Part shown: positions 8,314-18,280 of the stretch, piece by piece
Layout: every line of letters starts with the position of its first letter
How positions within the stretch are numbered: position 1 is the first letter of the stretch
Assembly: GCA_020744425.1 (NCBI GenBank)
Contig: JAGMUV010000018.1
Coordinates: 310,001-374,000, forward strand
Source: Dactylonectria macrodidyma
Lineage: Eukaryota; Ascomycota; Sordariomycetes; Hypocreales; Nectriaceae
Reading direction: 5' to 3'
Length of the DNA stretch: 64,000 bases
Notes under the pieces: generated by a model
What the model saw: the letters and a program-made list of their open reading frames with translations, nothing else
The model's database searches: none
What the model was told of the DNA's origin: nothing
Translations under genes and position numbers: made by a program

Positions 8314-10476
8314 CTAAGCTTGACAGCCTTCCAGGTCGGCTACAATTCTAGCACAAAGCTCCCTCTCGCTCGCCTTCGACACTTCGTCATCACTGCTATC
8401 AATCATGAGACAACTGAGCACAACGTCCGCATAAGTGTTTCCACATGCCCATCGTAGGCGATCAAGATACTCTCGACAAATCCATCGTCTTCGCTCATAA
8501 TGATCCTCTTCATCGTAATCGGTACTCTCAATATACCACAAGCATGAGTCCTCGTAGTTCTTCAATTTCTCCCATAGCCCGACTTCAAGTAGAAGAATAC
8601 CGAGAGAGTATACATCATATGCGTGGCGATACAGGCGCTTTGGATCTGCGTGCTTCGCAGGATGCTGATAATAGTCAAGCGTGAAGCCACTGATGTTTGT
8701 CTCTTTCGTCTGCTTGGTCACGGCTGCCTTCTCTAGCATATTGCGACCGTATATGCTGTCAGCTCGAGGAGGTCCCATTCCGCGTTTCGACTCTGATCCC
8801 TCTTGGAACGGGTCATCCCATGTCCGGGAAAATTCGGTTGGATGATTGCGTCGAGGGTTACAGGGTTTCGGGCTTTGTTGTTCTGTTTGTGGCGCAGATG
8901 GCGGATTCATTCGGATGATGATATCGTCCGGCCGTGAGAAGATGTACCCCATCAGAAGAGGCTTTGAGACATCGATCTCGATTTTGACCTCGTATAGATC
9001 GTCCTGGAGTTTGTCCACATGTTCGGGAAAGAACATCACTGACTCTGCGCGTATGTTCTTGTGCAGCCAGCCACTAGAGTGAAGCAGGCAAACGGCACGC
9101 ACAATCTTTCTAGCCAGCTCGAAACGCGCACCGAGCATAGATCGGATGCCTCGTTTCTGCTTGGTTCCTAGGAGTGACTGCAGCGTCACAGGTGCGCGAA
9201 TCTTTAGGTTTTCCGCAGGCCGCTCACGGCTCTGAACGCCAATCGTGCCGGGGAGCCTATAGAGAATGCTGCAATGACCTTTGTGCTCGCCTTCTGTGTG
9301 GTCAATCATACCGGCGATATCCAAACCATAGACGCTTTTCATCCTGTTGGCGCCCTGAAAGGTGTTGAAGAAGTTCCTGATGAGAGCGCGAAGCTTGGGA
9401 TCGGCTGGTCTAACTATCTCGATCGGTTCGACATCTTCGGCCTCGTCGCTGCTATATTCGTAGATCTGATTCATGCCAGCCTTGCTGTAATGGCGCGTCG
9501 TCATGTCGCCCATTGACAATGATGCCAAGAAGCGCTCCCGGTTTCGACGACGCTTCAATTGCTGTTTCTGCTGTGGAGTGAGCTCTAGTGGCGGTCCGCG
9601 GTAGTCTCGCATTTCCACGTAAACGACTTGCTCTTCGAATAGGGCGAGTCCCTTTCCTAAATGCCACATCTTAGGTTGCATTTCGTCAACGATGCTGAGA
9701 GCCTTGCCATCCGCTTGCGCCCTGCCTCTGTTTTCATTCACCGATGCTTTCAAAGAGGCGGCCGAAGCCAGCAATTTATAGCCTTCCCGCACTGAAGACT
9801 CTTGATCGAATTCTGCAAACTGGGTTGCGAGTTTGGAAGTCCACTTCAGACCTGCTGGCGACTCCTGCCTGGCCAAGCATTCCATGGTGAGATAGATGTT
9901 CATTGACTCGAATGCGTTTTCGGGGCAAAGGCGATAGAGCGATTCGCTGTGAGATCGCAAGTCGGCGATAAGTTTTTTGAAGTTGTCCTTGTCTTTCAAA
10001 GCCCATTTAAGCTTATTAAGCACCGAGAGGCGGTTCCTGACTTCGCTGATCACCGGCTTGACATCCTCAATTGTAGTGTTCTGGATGGTCAATTGCGATG
10101 CGTCCTGGATGGCCTGGGCTGGTTGAAGCTGGATACCATAGCGCTTGACGAGTTTATCCTGGTTGGACAGTGTATCGGCAAGAGCAGAAAGAGTTTTGAA
10201 GACGCCTTCGGCCTTGAATCGGTTGCTCAAGAGGTACTCGTGAAGTTTGGTCCGCTTTCGTCCGGCATTATCGGAGTGTTCCGGCTCGCTGTCGTCTTCA
10301 TTGTGAATCTGCCAATGGAAGCCCCAGGCTTTGAGAATTGACTGCTGAATCTCCAATTCGCGCCGGTGAGCTGAAGATTCTGCCTCTGCTGTTTTCGCGG
10401 TAGTGAAGAAATCGTAACAGTCCCGACATGCCGTATAGAGGGCCGCGATACCGATTGCAAGACCAGCAGGATCCAT
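8314..10476 (-). CDS. HeLo-domain pseudokinase (MLKL-like architecture)
   Basis: Single-exon protein of 720 aa. Residues 1 to about 230 match the HeLo (prion-inhibition and propagation) helical domain: the start M-D-P-A-G-L-A-I-G-I-A-A-L-Y is typical, as is the following helix-rich region. Residues about 380-715 resemble a protein kinase fold, with A-R-K-I-V-R-A-V-x-x-L-H-S-S-G-W-L-H-K-N-I at 455-475 and the helix-F-like A-Y-D-V-Y-S-L-G-I-L-L-L-E at 619-631. The catalytic HRD is HKN, no DFG is visible (M-G-Y near 509), and no clear glycine loop is seen, so it is probably a pseudokinase. Fungal HeLo domains are membrane-targeting cell-death modules related to the four-helix bundle of MLKL. A membrane-permeabilising incompatibility or immune effector is the likely role, by inference. 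It points away from the NACHT relic next door. ATG at 10476 is the first in frame. Confidence 0.8.
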   Translation of the reverse strand: MDPAGLAIGIAALYTACRDCYDFFTTAKTAEAESSAHRRELEIQQSILKAWGFHWQIHNEDDSEPEHSDNAGRKRTKLHEYLLSNRFKAEGVFKTLSALADTLSNQDKLVKRYGIQLQPAQAIQDASQLTIQNTTIEDVKPVISEVRNRLSVLNKLKWALKDKDNFKKLIADLRSHSESLYRLCPENAFESMNIYLTMECLARQESPAGLKWTSKLATQFAEFDQESSVREGYKLLASAASLKASVNENRGRAQADGKALSIVDEMQPKMWHLGKGLALFEEQVVYVEMRDYRGPPLELTPQQKQQLKRRRNRERFLASLSMGDMTTRHYSKAGMNQIYEYSSDEAEDVEPIEIVRPADPKLRALIRNFFNTFQGANRMKSVYGLDIAGMIDHTEGEHKGHCSILYRLPGTIGVQSRERPAENLKIRAPVTLQSLLGTKQKRGIRSMLGARFELARKIVRAVCLLHSSGWLHKNIRAESVMFFPEHVDKLQDDLYEVKIEIDVSKPLLMGYIFSRPDDIIIRMNPPSAPQTEQQSPKPCNPRRNHPTEFSRTWDDPFQEGSESKRGMGPPRADSIYGRNMLEKAAVTKQTKETNISGFTLDYYQHPAKHADPKRLYRHAYDVYSLGILLLEVGLWEKLKNYEDSCLWYIESTDYDEEDHYERRRWICREYLDRLRWACGNTYADVVLSCLMIDSSDDEVSKASERELCARIVADLEGCQA

Positions 10477-10835
10477 GATAGTGATGGATTAGGAATAAAA
10501 TATATGCTGCCAGGCAGCGTGGTAAGAGTCGAGCCGCAGCGCGCTATGAACAAGTCAGATGAAGTCGAGATCTTGGTCTACAAATTTTATCGGCGACAAG
10601 GAACCTTCATATAGTATATGAGATTCCGCCTAAGAAAACCACGGTCCCAAATAACAGCCTGAAATGCATGAGTGGTCTGACGGGTGCCGAGGCTGTGCCA
10701 GGAATGACCAGTAAAGATGTCCGAGCTATCTGCAATACACGCGCTTCGCCTCATATAGACAGGCATAAATGCGAGTGTTCTTTCCACACTGGTGAGCGCA
10801 CCCTGCCGCAGCCTTAAGGGGGAAGGGAGGGGCCT
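10477..10835. promoter_or_regulatory. Probable 5' region of the HeLo-pseudokinase gene
   Basis: No gene is supported here. The stretch lies upstream of the minus-strand HeLo gene and between it and a plus-strand NACHT relic, so it may once have been a divergent promoter. No specific motif was identified. Confidence 0.35.
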
Positions 10836-11174
10836 TTGGCTCAATCTGTATTCTGCCTTGACGTCCACCGCGAATTTTTTTTTCAATCTAATGCAGCCAC
10901 TGCTGCATCAACAGGGCCACCGCCGTCCTACGAGGCCTTGTATACCTACTTGTTTGTTGGGCAGCAACCTTCGCTCCTCTCGCACGTACAGAAAAAATAC
11001 GATCACGCGGGCAAGACCCTCTTCGAGGACGCGAAGGCTTGGGTGGCCTTATCCGACATCTTCGCGAACATCCTACACGACCCAAATTTGGAAAAGTACC
11101 TACCTGATCATCGATGCGCTCGACGAGGGCGTGATGGGCGCCTTTGGATGGACGCCTCTTGGATAGCCGTATGA
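10836..11174 (+). pseudogene. NACHT/STAND NTPase relic, frameshifted
   Basis: The frame from 10836 reads Y-L-F-V-G-Q-Q-P-S-L-L-S-H-V, then Y-D-H-A-G-K-T-L-F-E-D and A-W-V-A-L-S-D-I-F-A-N-I-L-H-D-P-N-L. This is the segment between Walker A and Walker B in fungal HET-E/vegetative-incompatibility NACHT proteins. At about 11096 one extra base shifts the frame, and the Walker B-like Y-L-I-I-D-A-L-D-E-G continues in the next frame. No Walker A and no C-terminal repeats are present, so this is a fragment of an NLR-like gene. It belongs to a different NACHT subfamily from the intact gene at 13209-17617. Confidence 0.75.
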
Positions 11175-11693
11175 CCTGAGCGGATCGCCTTGATGCATCA
11201 ACTCGCATGCCAAGGTTAAAAGTGTTCCCTATCAGGCTTCCCATTAACGTGGCGCATCGCCTCATCAAACTGCCTTGGGCCCTCTGTTCGGCTCTCGATA
11301 AACACTGCGCCATGCCTGCCCCATTAAATGGCTCATCTCTGAGTCTGTGCGATCCGCAGCTGCGCACCTCTCGTGTGGCAACATGACAACTTCATGGAAA
11401 TTGTAGGAAGACTGCCAAAAAGAGTTGGCAGCAACTCGAATCCGATGACCGGGACCTTCTGCACGTGCTCATAGCATTCGAGGAGGCTTCAGCATATCCC
11501 CACAAGTGCAGCCTAGGTTTACGGGACCGTCGAGCACTTCCATCTACGGTTAGACCGCCTCAGTTCTGTAAGCCTCGTGCCAAGCCGACATGGGTAATAC
11601 CGAAATTTGCTGTGAGCTGTGTGCTGACAAAATGCCACCCAACAGTGCTCACATCAACCAGCCAGACACAAAACCACAAAAGACGTTTTCTTA
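11175..11693. other. Intergenic, promoter side of a Zn2Cys6 gene
   Basis: No ORF in this stretch has recognisable features. It contains the presumed promoter of the downstream regulator and possibly further unreadable remains of the NACHT relic. Confidence 0.4.
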
Positions 11694-13133
11694 ATGCTGA
11701 ACGGTGAAACGCAACCCCCGCGAGCGTGTGATAGGTGTCACACTATCAAAGAACGTTGCGAATGGATGCCCGACGAGACACAGTGTGACCGTTGTCTCCG
11801 ACTGCAACATGTGTGCGAAACGGCGCGTCCAAAGGGTAGACCAGGACGGAAACCGGGGCGGCGACGGAAGCGGTTTTCGACGGATATTGGATCATGTCGC
11901 AATGGCAGTGAGAGATCTGAAGAGCCCTATTCGCTACGTGCTCGATCCGGGCGCAGAATGCAGAGTAATGCCCTTGTCACGACGATACCTAAGAGCGTCT
12001 CAGAACTAAGCCACATGCCACCCGACGAACATCAGCTGGTCCAGCGCTTTTTTTCTCAAGGAAACCTACTCGATACATTTTCAGTCGGCTGTAGCTTTCG
12101 AGAGAAGGTGCGTCAACAAGTGATCCCACACATGCTGCTCTCTAAAGGGACATTCATGGATGGACTACTCGTCTGTGCCATGTCATGGCTGGAGGATGTC
12201 GACGACAAGGCCAATTCCGGCCGTCTGTCCACCTGCTATCGCTATGCCTCATCAGCTTTAGCAACACTAGCATCACTCAAAGTCACAGACTTCCAGACCA
12301 TGACCGATTGCCTCATGCTCGGTGCTATGGTCTCAACATTTGCCGTCAAGATGCGACTCAACGACATCCTGGCCATCACCGGCCGTACGCTGGGCCTTAT
12401 AGAGCCTGTCTATGCCATCAGTGATCCGGACCGACCAGAGATACTTGTGTTTATGAGCTGCATGGTCATGTGGGAGATACGAGGGTGCCTATTTAGTTGT
12501 GCGGTGCCTTCACTGCGCTTTAGGCCACCTGCTGAGCCGTATGCTGACCGCCATGTCGGTTTATGTGCGACTCTTCTGCCGCTATTTCATGATATCTGCA
12601 AGCTCAGTCATACGCTGGCACACGGCGGCCAAATCGATGGCGTAGAGACTCGAAAGGAACTCGTTGCCGTCGAGCAGTCAATATGTCAGTGGCAGCCAGT
12701 CATGCCTGAAGATTTCACCACCCACTTTGACACGATCGAGGTTGCTCACATGCTCTGTCAAGCGCAAGTTATGAGACTGACAGCACTGCTCGTGGTCCAT
12801 CGCCTTCAGTACCCTTTCGGCGTTAACGATGCGCTAGCTCAAGTCATGTCAGCAGCCATCTTGTCGCAGCTTGAAATGACCTTGGCCGCCACGAAGCAGC
12901 CAGTGCGATGCGTCGATCTGGCGCTTCTGGTTGCCTGTCTCGAGCTGAAGGAAACGGATCGCCAAAAGTGGTTCGCAGATATTCCCACCTTTGCTGGATT
13001 CTCGCCTGAGTTTGGAGAACATGTGCAAGACGTCCTGATGTCGTTTTGGGCGGCGATGGATTTGTTTGAGGTCATTTCGTGGCGTGATTTGACTTTTTCA
13101 GGACCTGCTTTCTTGCGGAACGCATGCCAATGA
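11694..13133 (+). CDS. Zn(II)2Cys6 transcription factor
   Basis: Intronless 479-aa protein. The N-terminus carries a zinc cluster with Cys at 12, 15, 22, 31, 34 and 41 (C-x2-C-x6-C-x8-C-x2-C-x6-C), followed by a basic linker rich in Arg, Lys, Gly and Pro (residues 45-62). This is the DNA-binding module of fungal GAL4-type regulators. The remaining 400 residues are helical and resemble the short fungal-specific regulatory domain seen in C6 proteins, without a strong subfamily signature. ATG at 11694 is the first in frame and places the cluster near the N-terminus as usual. It converges on the NACHT gene with only about 75 bp between stop codons. Target genes are unknown. Confidence 0.85.
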   Translation: MLNGETQPPRACDRCHTIKERCEWMPDETQCDRCLRLQHVCETARPKGRPGRKPGRRRKRFSTDIGSCRNGSERSEEPYSLRARSGRRMQSNALVTTIPKSVSELSHMPPDEHQLVQRFFSQGNLLDTFSVGCSFREKVRQQVIPHMLLSKGTFMDGLLVCAMSWLEDVDDKANSGRLSTCYRYASSALATLASLKVTDFQTMTDCLMLGAMVSTFAVKMRLNDILAITGRTLGLIEPVYAISDPDRPEILVFMSCMVMWEIRGCLFSCAVPSLRFRPPAEPYADRHVGLCATLLPLFHDICKLSHTLAHGGQIDGVETRKELVAVEQSICQWQPVMPEDFTTHFDTIEVAHMLCQAQVMRLTALLVVHRLQYPFGVNDALAQVMSAAILSQLEMTLAATKQPVRCVDLALLVACLELKETDRQKWFADIPTFAGFSPEFGEHVQDVLMSFWAAMDLFEVISWRDLTFSGPAFLRNACQ

Positions 13134-13208
13134 TTTAATATGTCGACGAAGAACGCCGTTAGGATTAATGAAAGACCTAGGATCCAATGTGACCAAACTC
13201 CTCAAAGC

Positions 13209-16200
13209 CTATGCGCAACTCAAGAACCCCTGCCTTGTCCAGTCTAATCCACTCCGGAAAGGAACATTGTACTTTTTCCCTACAAAGTTACCCCTTAACA
13301 TCCGCACTTCGTCCGCCACTGACCTCCCTGCCTTGATGTCTTCGGACTTCTCATCTTCGTCATCCCAGGCTCGCCATATTTGTCTCTCTCCTTTGCTTTC
13401 CTCATCGTCGTCATCGTCTCCCTTCTCATCTTGCTTCGCATCCCCCGTTATCTTCCATCGCAACGCCACCGGAGGGCTGGCGATAGGCTCTTTCTCTCGG
13501 CTTGGGTCCGAGGATTCTTCAACAACATGACCTCGCCCTAGCCTATCTGATGGTGTAGATCTCGGACCTCCAAACGCTATTGGTGATGAGTCTAGGACAA
13601 GATACAAGTAACTGTCTTCCTTGGCCGAGCCACCATCGCAATACATCAAACGCGGTTCGCGATAGATGGCTGTCGAAGGGAAGAAGACGGGGCTGGACAG
13701 TGTCGAAACCGCAAGTTGCAGCTGTGCATCCACTGGTTCTTCGCTCTTCGGAGTGGTCAGAGAGATCCTGACAATCTTGGGATTGTAGGTCACAGGTGGG
13801 AGGGCCACCACAACGTTTTGGGCTGTCCAGTACGCCATGGCAAATGGTGCAGGCAACGTGGAGATGAGTTCGGCAAAGCGGTATGTGATATCTGCAGATG
13901 GGCCGCTGCTATAGGCTTCGAAGTTGTATATAGATGGCGCTTCGTGAGTGAACGTGTAGGTTGCCATACGAAGAGAGCATTCGGTATGGATCGCAGTCGG
14001 GCTGAAGTTGATGGTCAAGAGATGAAGGTAGCTTCCACATGGTGAGAATTGTAGTTCTAAGTAGCTGTCAGCTCAACTGCTACCAAATTTCTAGCCTGGG
14101 AGGTCCAGTCTTACCCCGTGAGCTCGCTGGAGATATTTTCTTCTCCCCTTCTGCAATCTCCACAGACGTGCTCAAGCCTGTCTTGTCGTCTAGGATGTCA
14201 ATTTGCCCGTGTTTGTAAGAGACCGCAATGATTTGAAGCGTGGGATGACGAGCACCGATCACATTCGACCACAAGGTGTGATCAGTCCGTATAGATCGCC
14301 AAACTGGAACTCCAAAATCACTGCTGGCGACGAGGCAATCTCTATGTGGCTCGTGTGGCCCTGGATCTGGATCCACCTGAGTGTCTGATTCATCGGCAGA
14401 GTCTCCTTGTGTCTCGTCTGAATCCGAGCCAGAATCTGAGTCGGTGTCTGTATCCGAGTCTGTGTCGGTATCGGTGTCCGAATCCGTATCGGAGATGGCA
14501 CTCGGCTTGCCCTTCATATTGATAGGACAGTGATTATCGTTTTCATCGAGTGGAACCCAGCGAAGATGCCACAGTCTGGTAGTTGGACTTGTATCCCCTC
14601 GGTTTGGCTCCGTTGCAAGCGTCATTTGAACAACCCTCCAGAAGCCATTACCTTGGTCCTCCATGCCAAGCTCTCTGCAGACTTCTTTTGGAACCACATG
14701 TTCCGTGCTCTGGCCTTGGAATCCACGGCGTATGCTTAGGTTCTGAGGATCGACTCTCCATGCTTGGACCAAGTCTTCGCCGAGTTTCTTGCCTCGCACA
14801 AGAGTGTTCAACCATCCCCTCTCATCAGTTTGATGTGGGAGTGTGTGTATGGTCTCAGAGAGAATCTTTGGTTTCGGGAAGATGGTGATCTTGTACACTT
14901 GCGCCTTAAGGTTTGGAACCCTGCCCTCTTCGCGAATGATGCGAAGCTGTAGTGTTTTGCCTTCCTTGCCCTTCTTTGAGGCAAAGCCTGCATCCACCAA
15001 CTGCAGCCCGGGCACCATCCCAAGGACCTTTGAGCTGTACTTGGCCCGCACTTTCGGATGTTTTCCTGGAGACGTTAGGTGACACGCAGGCTGAAACAGG
15101 GTCAACGGCACAGTCTTGTCGAGATGATCAGGATTCTTAGTTAAGAGTTCGCCCCAGTCTTGAACAAAGGCGCAAAACGAGCGGTCTAGTGATATACTGT
15201 CCGCCGACGGCCAGTTGACCATCCATTGAGGCAGTGGCAAAGCGAACAAGTCCGCCGAATCTTTCATTCTTCCCATCGTCGGTAGGTAACGAGAATCTGT
15301 TCCCTCCTGTCTGTTGTACCGTGCAAACAAATGCGGAGATACATGGCTTTGTACGTAGATGCAGGTCCAAAATGCTGGGCTTTTGAGGAAGTCTTCGACG
15401 GTCTTCATCACTTGAGGACTGGGTTTCGCTTCCCACAGATGAGAGTACCAAAATGTGGCGGCGTATTTGAGGAATGCATGCTCTTCCGGCATTTCTGATG
15501 CACTAAAAAGAGCTTTGAGATCGAGCGGCTTCGTGTATCGCTCATAGCTCAGATACGTGAGACAAGCCATTCCGATTTCCTCTTCCGCGAGAAGTTCGTC
15601 AATTAGAAAGCCTCTCAGACGTTCGTCCATGTCGTTTTTGTCTGCCGTGTTCAACAAAAAGTCTTTGACTGACTTGTGGTAGAGTTTGACGACCTGAGAA
15701 TCTTGAGTGCTCTCCTTGATGATTAGCGGGTTGCATATATCTTCTACCATCGCAAAACCACCGATTGGGCCTCTTCTAGATGAATGGTCTTTGGCGGTAG
15801 GGTGGATGGCGAGGGCGTTGAGGAGCTCGTCTACCGTGACAGGCTTTTCTGAGGTAATAAGGATTCGGAACACTCGTCTGCCGAATTGTCAGTAAAAGGC
15901 CGACTCAGAAGGAACAGTTGGTGTTAACTTACTTGGCTAGGTTCTGCTCAGGAGGGCTCCGTCCTGCTATTCGTTCCAGAGCTTTCAAGTAGCAGCTGTC
16001 TAAACCCTTAGGGAACGACTCTAGTGCTTCTGAAATCTCTTCTCTTGTGGTGTAGCCTCTCCCTTTGACAATTTCGCAACGTAACCGAGCGTACAAAAAA
16101 TTCTGTTCGTGGTCATCGATCCAGTTCGAGGAATGAATCATGCAAATGTCTTCTGCCTTGAGATACGCGTGGATGTCTCTGGATACTGCCTCAAAATCCG

Positions 16201-17617
16201 GCTTGATTTCTTGCGCACCGACAGAAGTCATGGTGGTTCTCATTGAGCTGATATCGCAACTCGAAAACAACCACTTGGAAGTCCCGTTGGTCCGTGACCC
16301 CAACAGGTCTATCAAAGTGCTGAAGAAAACCGGATCTTCCTTTAGACATTCGTCCAAACCATCCAGTACGATGTAAGCCTGAGGAGTCAGGTCCAGAAGT
16401 ATGCGGAGTACTTCTGTGATGAGATCGTAGTCAACATTGGTCAACTCGTACTTGAGCTGCTGCACGGCTTGGCCGTACTTCCATTTCAAGGCGTCGGGCG
16501 TATAATTGAATGTTGAGAGTAGTTGAAGAGCCAAGGACCTGAACCCTCCAAACCCATGCCTCTTCGAGCTTTCGCTGAAGGTGTAAAAGAAGTACACCAC
16601 TTCCGAGTCAGATCGCTTCTGCAAATGGTCGATGACCACAGATGCCATGATGCTCTTTCCAGTGCCTGGAGGCGCATTATACCACAGAACGGTATTATGC
16701 CTCGCATCCCTCCAGGCCTTGAACTTTTCATTTTCCAAGATCCATGTGCAAGTCCCCTCTGTACGGCGTTGCCTCCTAGTCCGAAGATCCGCTTCTTGAT
16801 CAAGCACAGTGGCATCTTTGCTACCTCGGATCCATTCCGCAATCTCTCGCCTCAATTGTCTTAGCTGCTCGCTATTGTCTTGGACTGCTCTTGTTGCAGC
16901 CAGGATGTTCTGGACTTTCGCCGAGTCCTGGCGGATTTGGTCTCGGAAAGTCTGGATCAATGACTTCAGAGCTTTTAATATCGTCGAGAATGTGAGTTTC
17001 AGATAGTTCTTGGCGAGAGTGCCGGTAGCAAGGCACCAAAAGTCCAGAATGCGCTTATATGCTCGTTTGATCGCCTGCGCAATATCTGCGGAGTCTTGTT
17101 GCGAGGAGGCAATCAGTTCGTAACATTTTAGATCGGGACCAATCTCCTCCAAGGCATCGAGTACTTCGCTCAACGCTCCTTGCACGTTGACGGCGTGTTC
17201 CAGAACGACTCGGACACCAGTGAATGCGATGGCCACGCCAAATGGAGAAGCACTGAGCACGCTCTCGCACGTCTTCGTCAGTTTTCCGAGACCGTCGAGA
17301 AATGGTCCGATCTTTTCGAGGATGCGGTATGTTCGACATTCCTTTTTTTGCCGTTCGAGCTTCTCGATGCACTTTTGCATCTGCTCTATTTGGTTCTCTC
17401 GGCCTTCATCGTTTGCAGAGTTTTGCTTTTTCCTCCTTTCCAGCACTTCTTGCACGAATGGATTTTTCTTGTGCTCTTCGGGATTCAGGCCAGCTAGAAA
17501 CTCATCGATCGCTTCATCACAAAGGCTCTTGAAGGGTACTCCATTTTCGCCAGAAACGAGGGTCTCTGCGCGCGAAAAGGCGACCGATTCTTTCCTTTGG
17601 TCCTTGTTCGCATCCAT
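13209..17617 (-). CDS. NACHT-domain STAND protein (NLR-like), three exons
   Basis: Exons 17617-15933, 15877-14115 and 14056-13209 (introns 55 and 58 bp, GT-AG) give 1431 aa in frame. Residues 90-260 form a helical N-terminal domain like those before NACHT in fungal incompatibility proteins (DUF7708-like). The NACHT module has Walker A A-P-P-G-T-G-K-S at 315-322 and Walker B Y-I-V-L-D-G-L-D-E-C at 415-424. A winged-helix-like region with K-L-Y-H-K-S-V-K-D-F-L-L follows in exon 2. The C-terminal half has no ankyrin or canonical WD repeats, but F-S-P-C-G-S-Y-L-H-L-L suggests a beta-propeller-like segment, and it holds an Asp/Thr/Ser repeat tract (about 14420-14500) and an acidic Asp/Glu-rich tail. 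Known relatives act in heterokaryon incompatibility and immunity-like responses; the ligand and effector here are unknown. Confidence 0.85.
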
Positions 17618-18280
17618 TCGGGGCAGGGGCGTGGTCGTTTGAAAGCAAATCTGTCAGTTGTTGCGCAAAAGCCGTGCGACAGAGTGTCTGTGATGTTTCG
17701 AAAAGGCCCTAGCCATCTAGGCAGAAGTCGAAGACTCTCAGCCTCAACTCGTTGAGCAGAAGTCCTTATCATGCAGAAGTCGTCATCAAAAACCCCGCAT
17801 ACTAGGTTATACCTAAATGTCATACGAGTACATTAGCCGTGCCAACGCAACGACATAATGCCTGTCAGATCGCCATAGCTCATACCCATGTCGGTGGCTG
17901 AGTCATATATGACCGCGTCCGATTCTCTGCGTCTCATTTGTTGCCTTCTTTCAATATGCAGCTTAGAGGAGCAGATGATCAGTCATTAAGCCCTGCAAGG
18001 AAATTTTGGCCCCCAAATGCAACGCTCTTGGTGGGTTCATACCTGAGAAGGGTGCGGAGATGTGACAATAATGGGCTCAGTGAAGTTCAGCTCGTCAGTC
18101 TAGACTTTTACCTAAATCATTGATCAGGACTGTTGGGGCTTGAATGTTGCACGTTCACGATTGTTTCCTAACCCTCCATTAGACGACAACAGTTGTGGGT
18201 CGTTTAACCTAGAGACTGAGACGAAGTAGCACAAAGGCCGCTCAGCCAAATCCCCTACGTCGCCAACCATCACCAGCGTC
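17618..18280. promoter_or_regulatory. Divergent intergenic region, NACHT and AAA ATPase genes
   Basis: 663 bp between two divergently transcribed genes must contain both promoters. No ORF of interest and no repeated motif was recognised. Confidence 0.5.

Noticed and set aside
8445..9516. Several plus-strand ORFs inside the HeLo-pseudokinase gene
   Set aside because: They are antisense shadows of a clear long coding frame and show no domain of their own.
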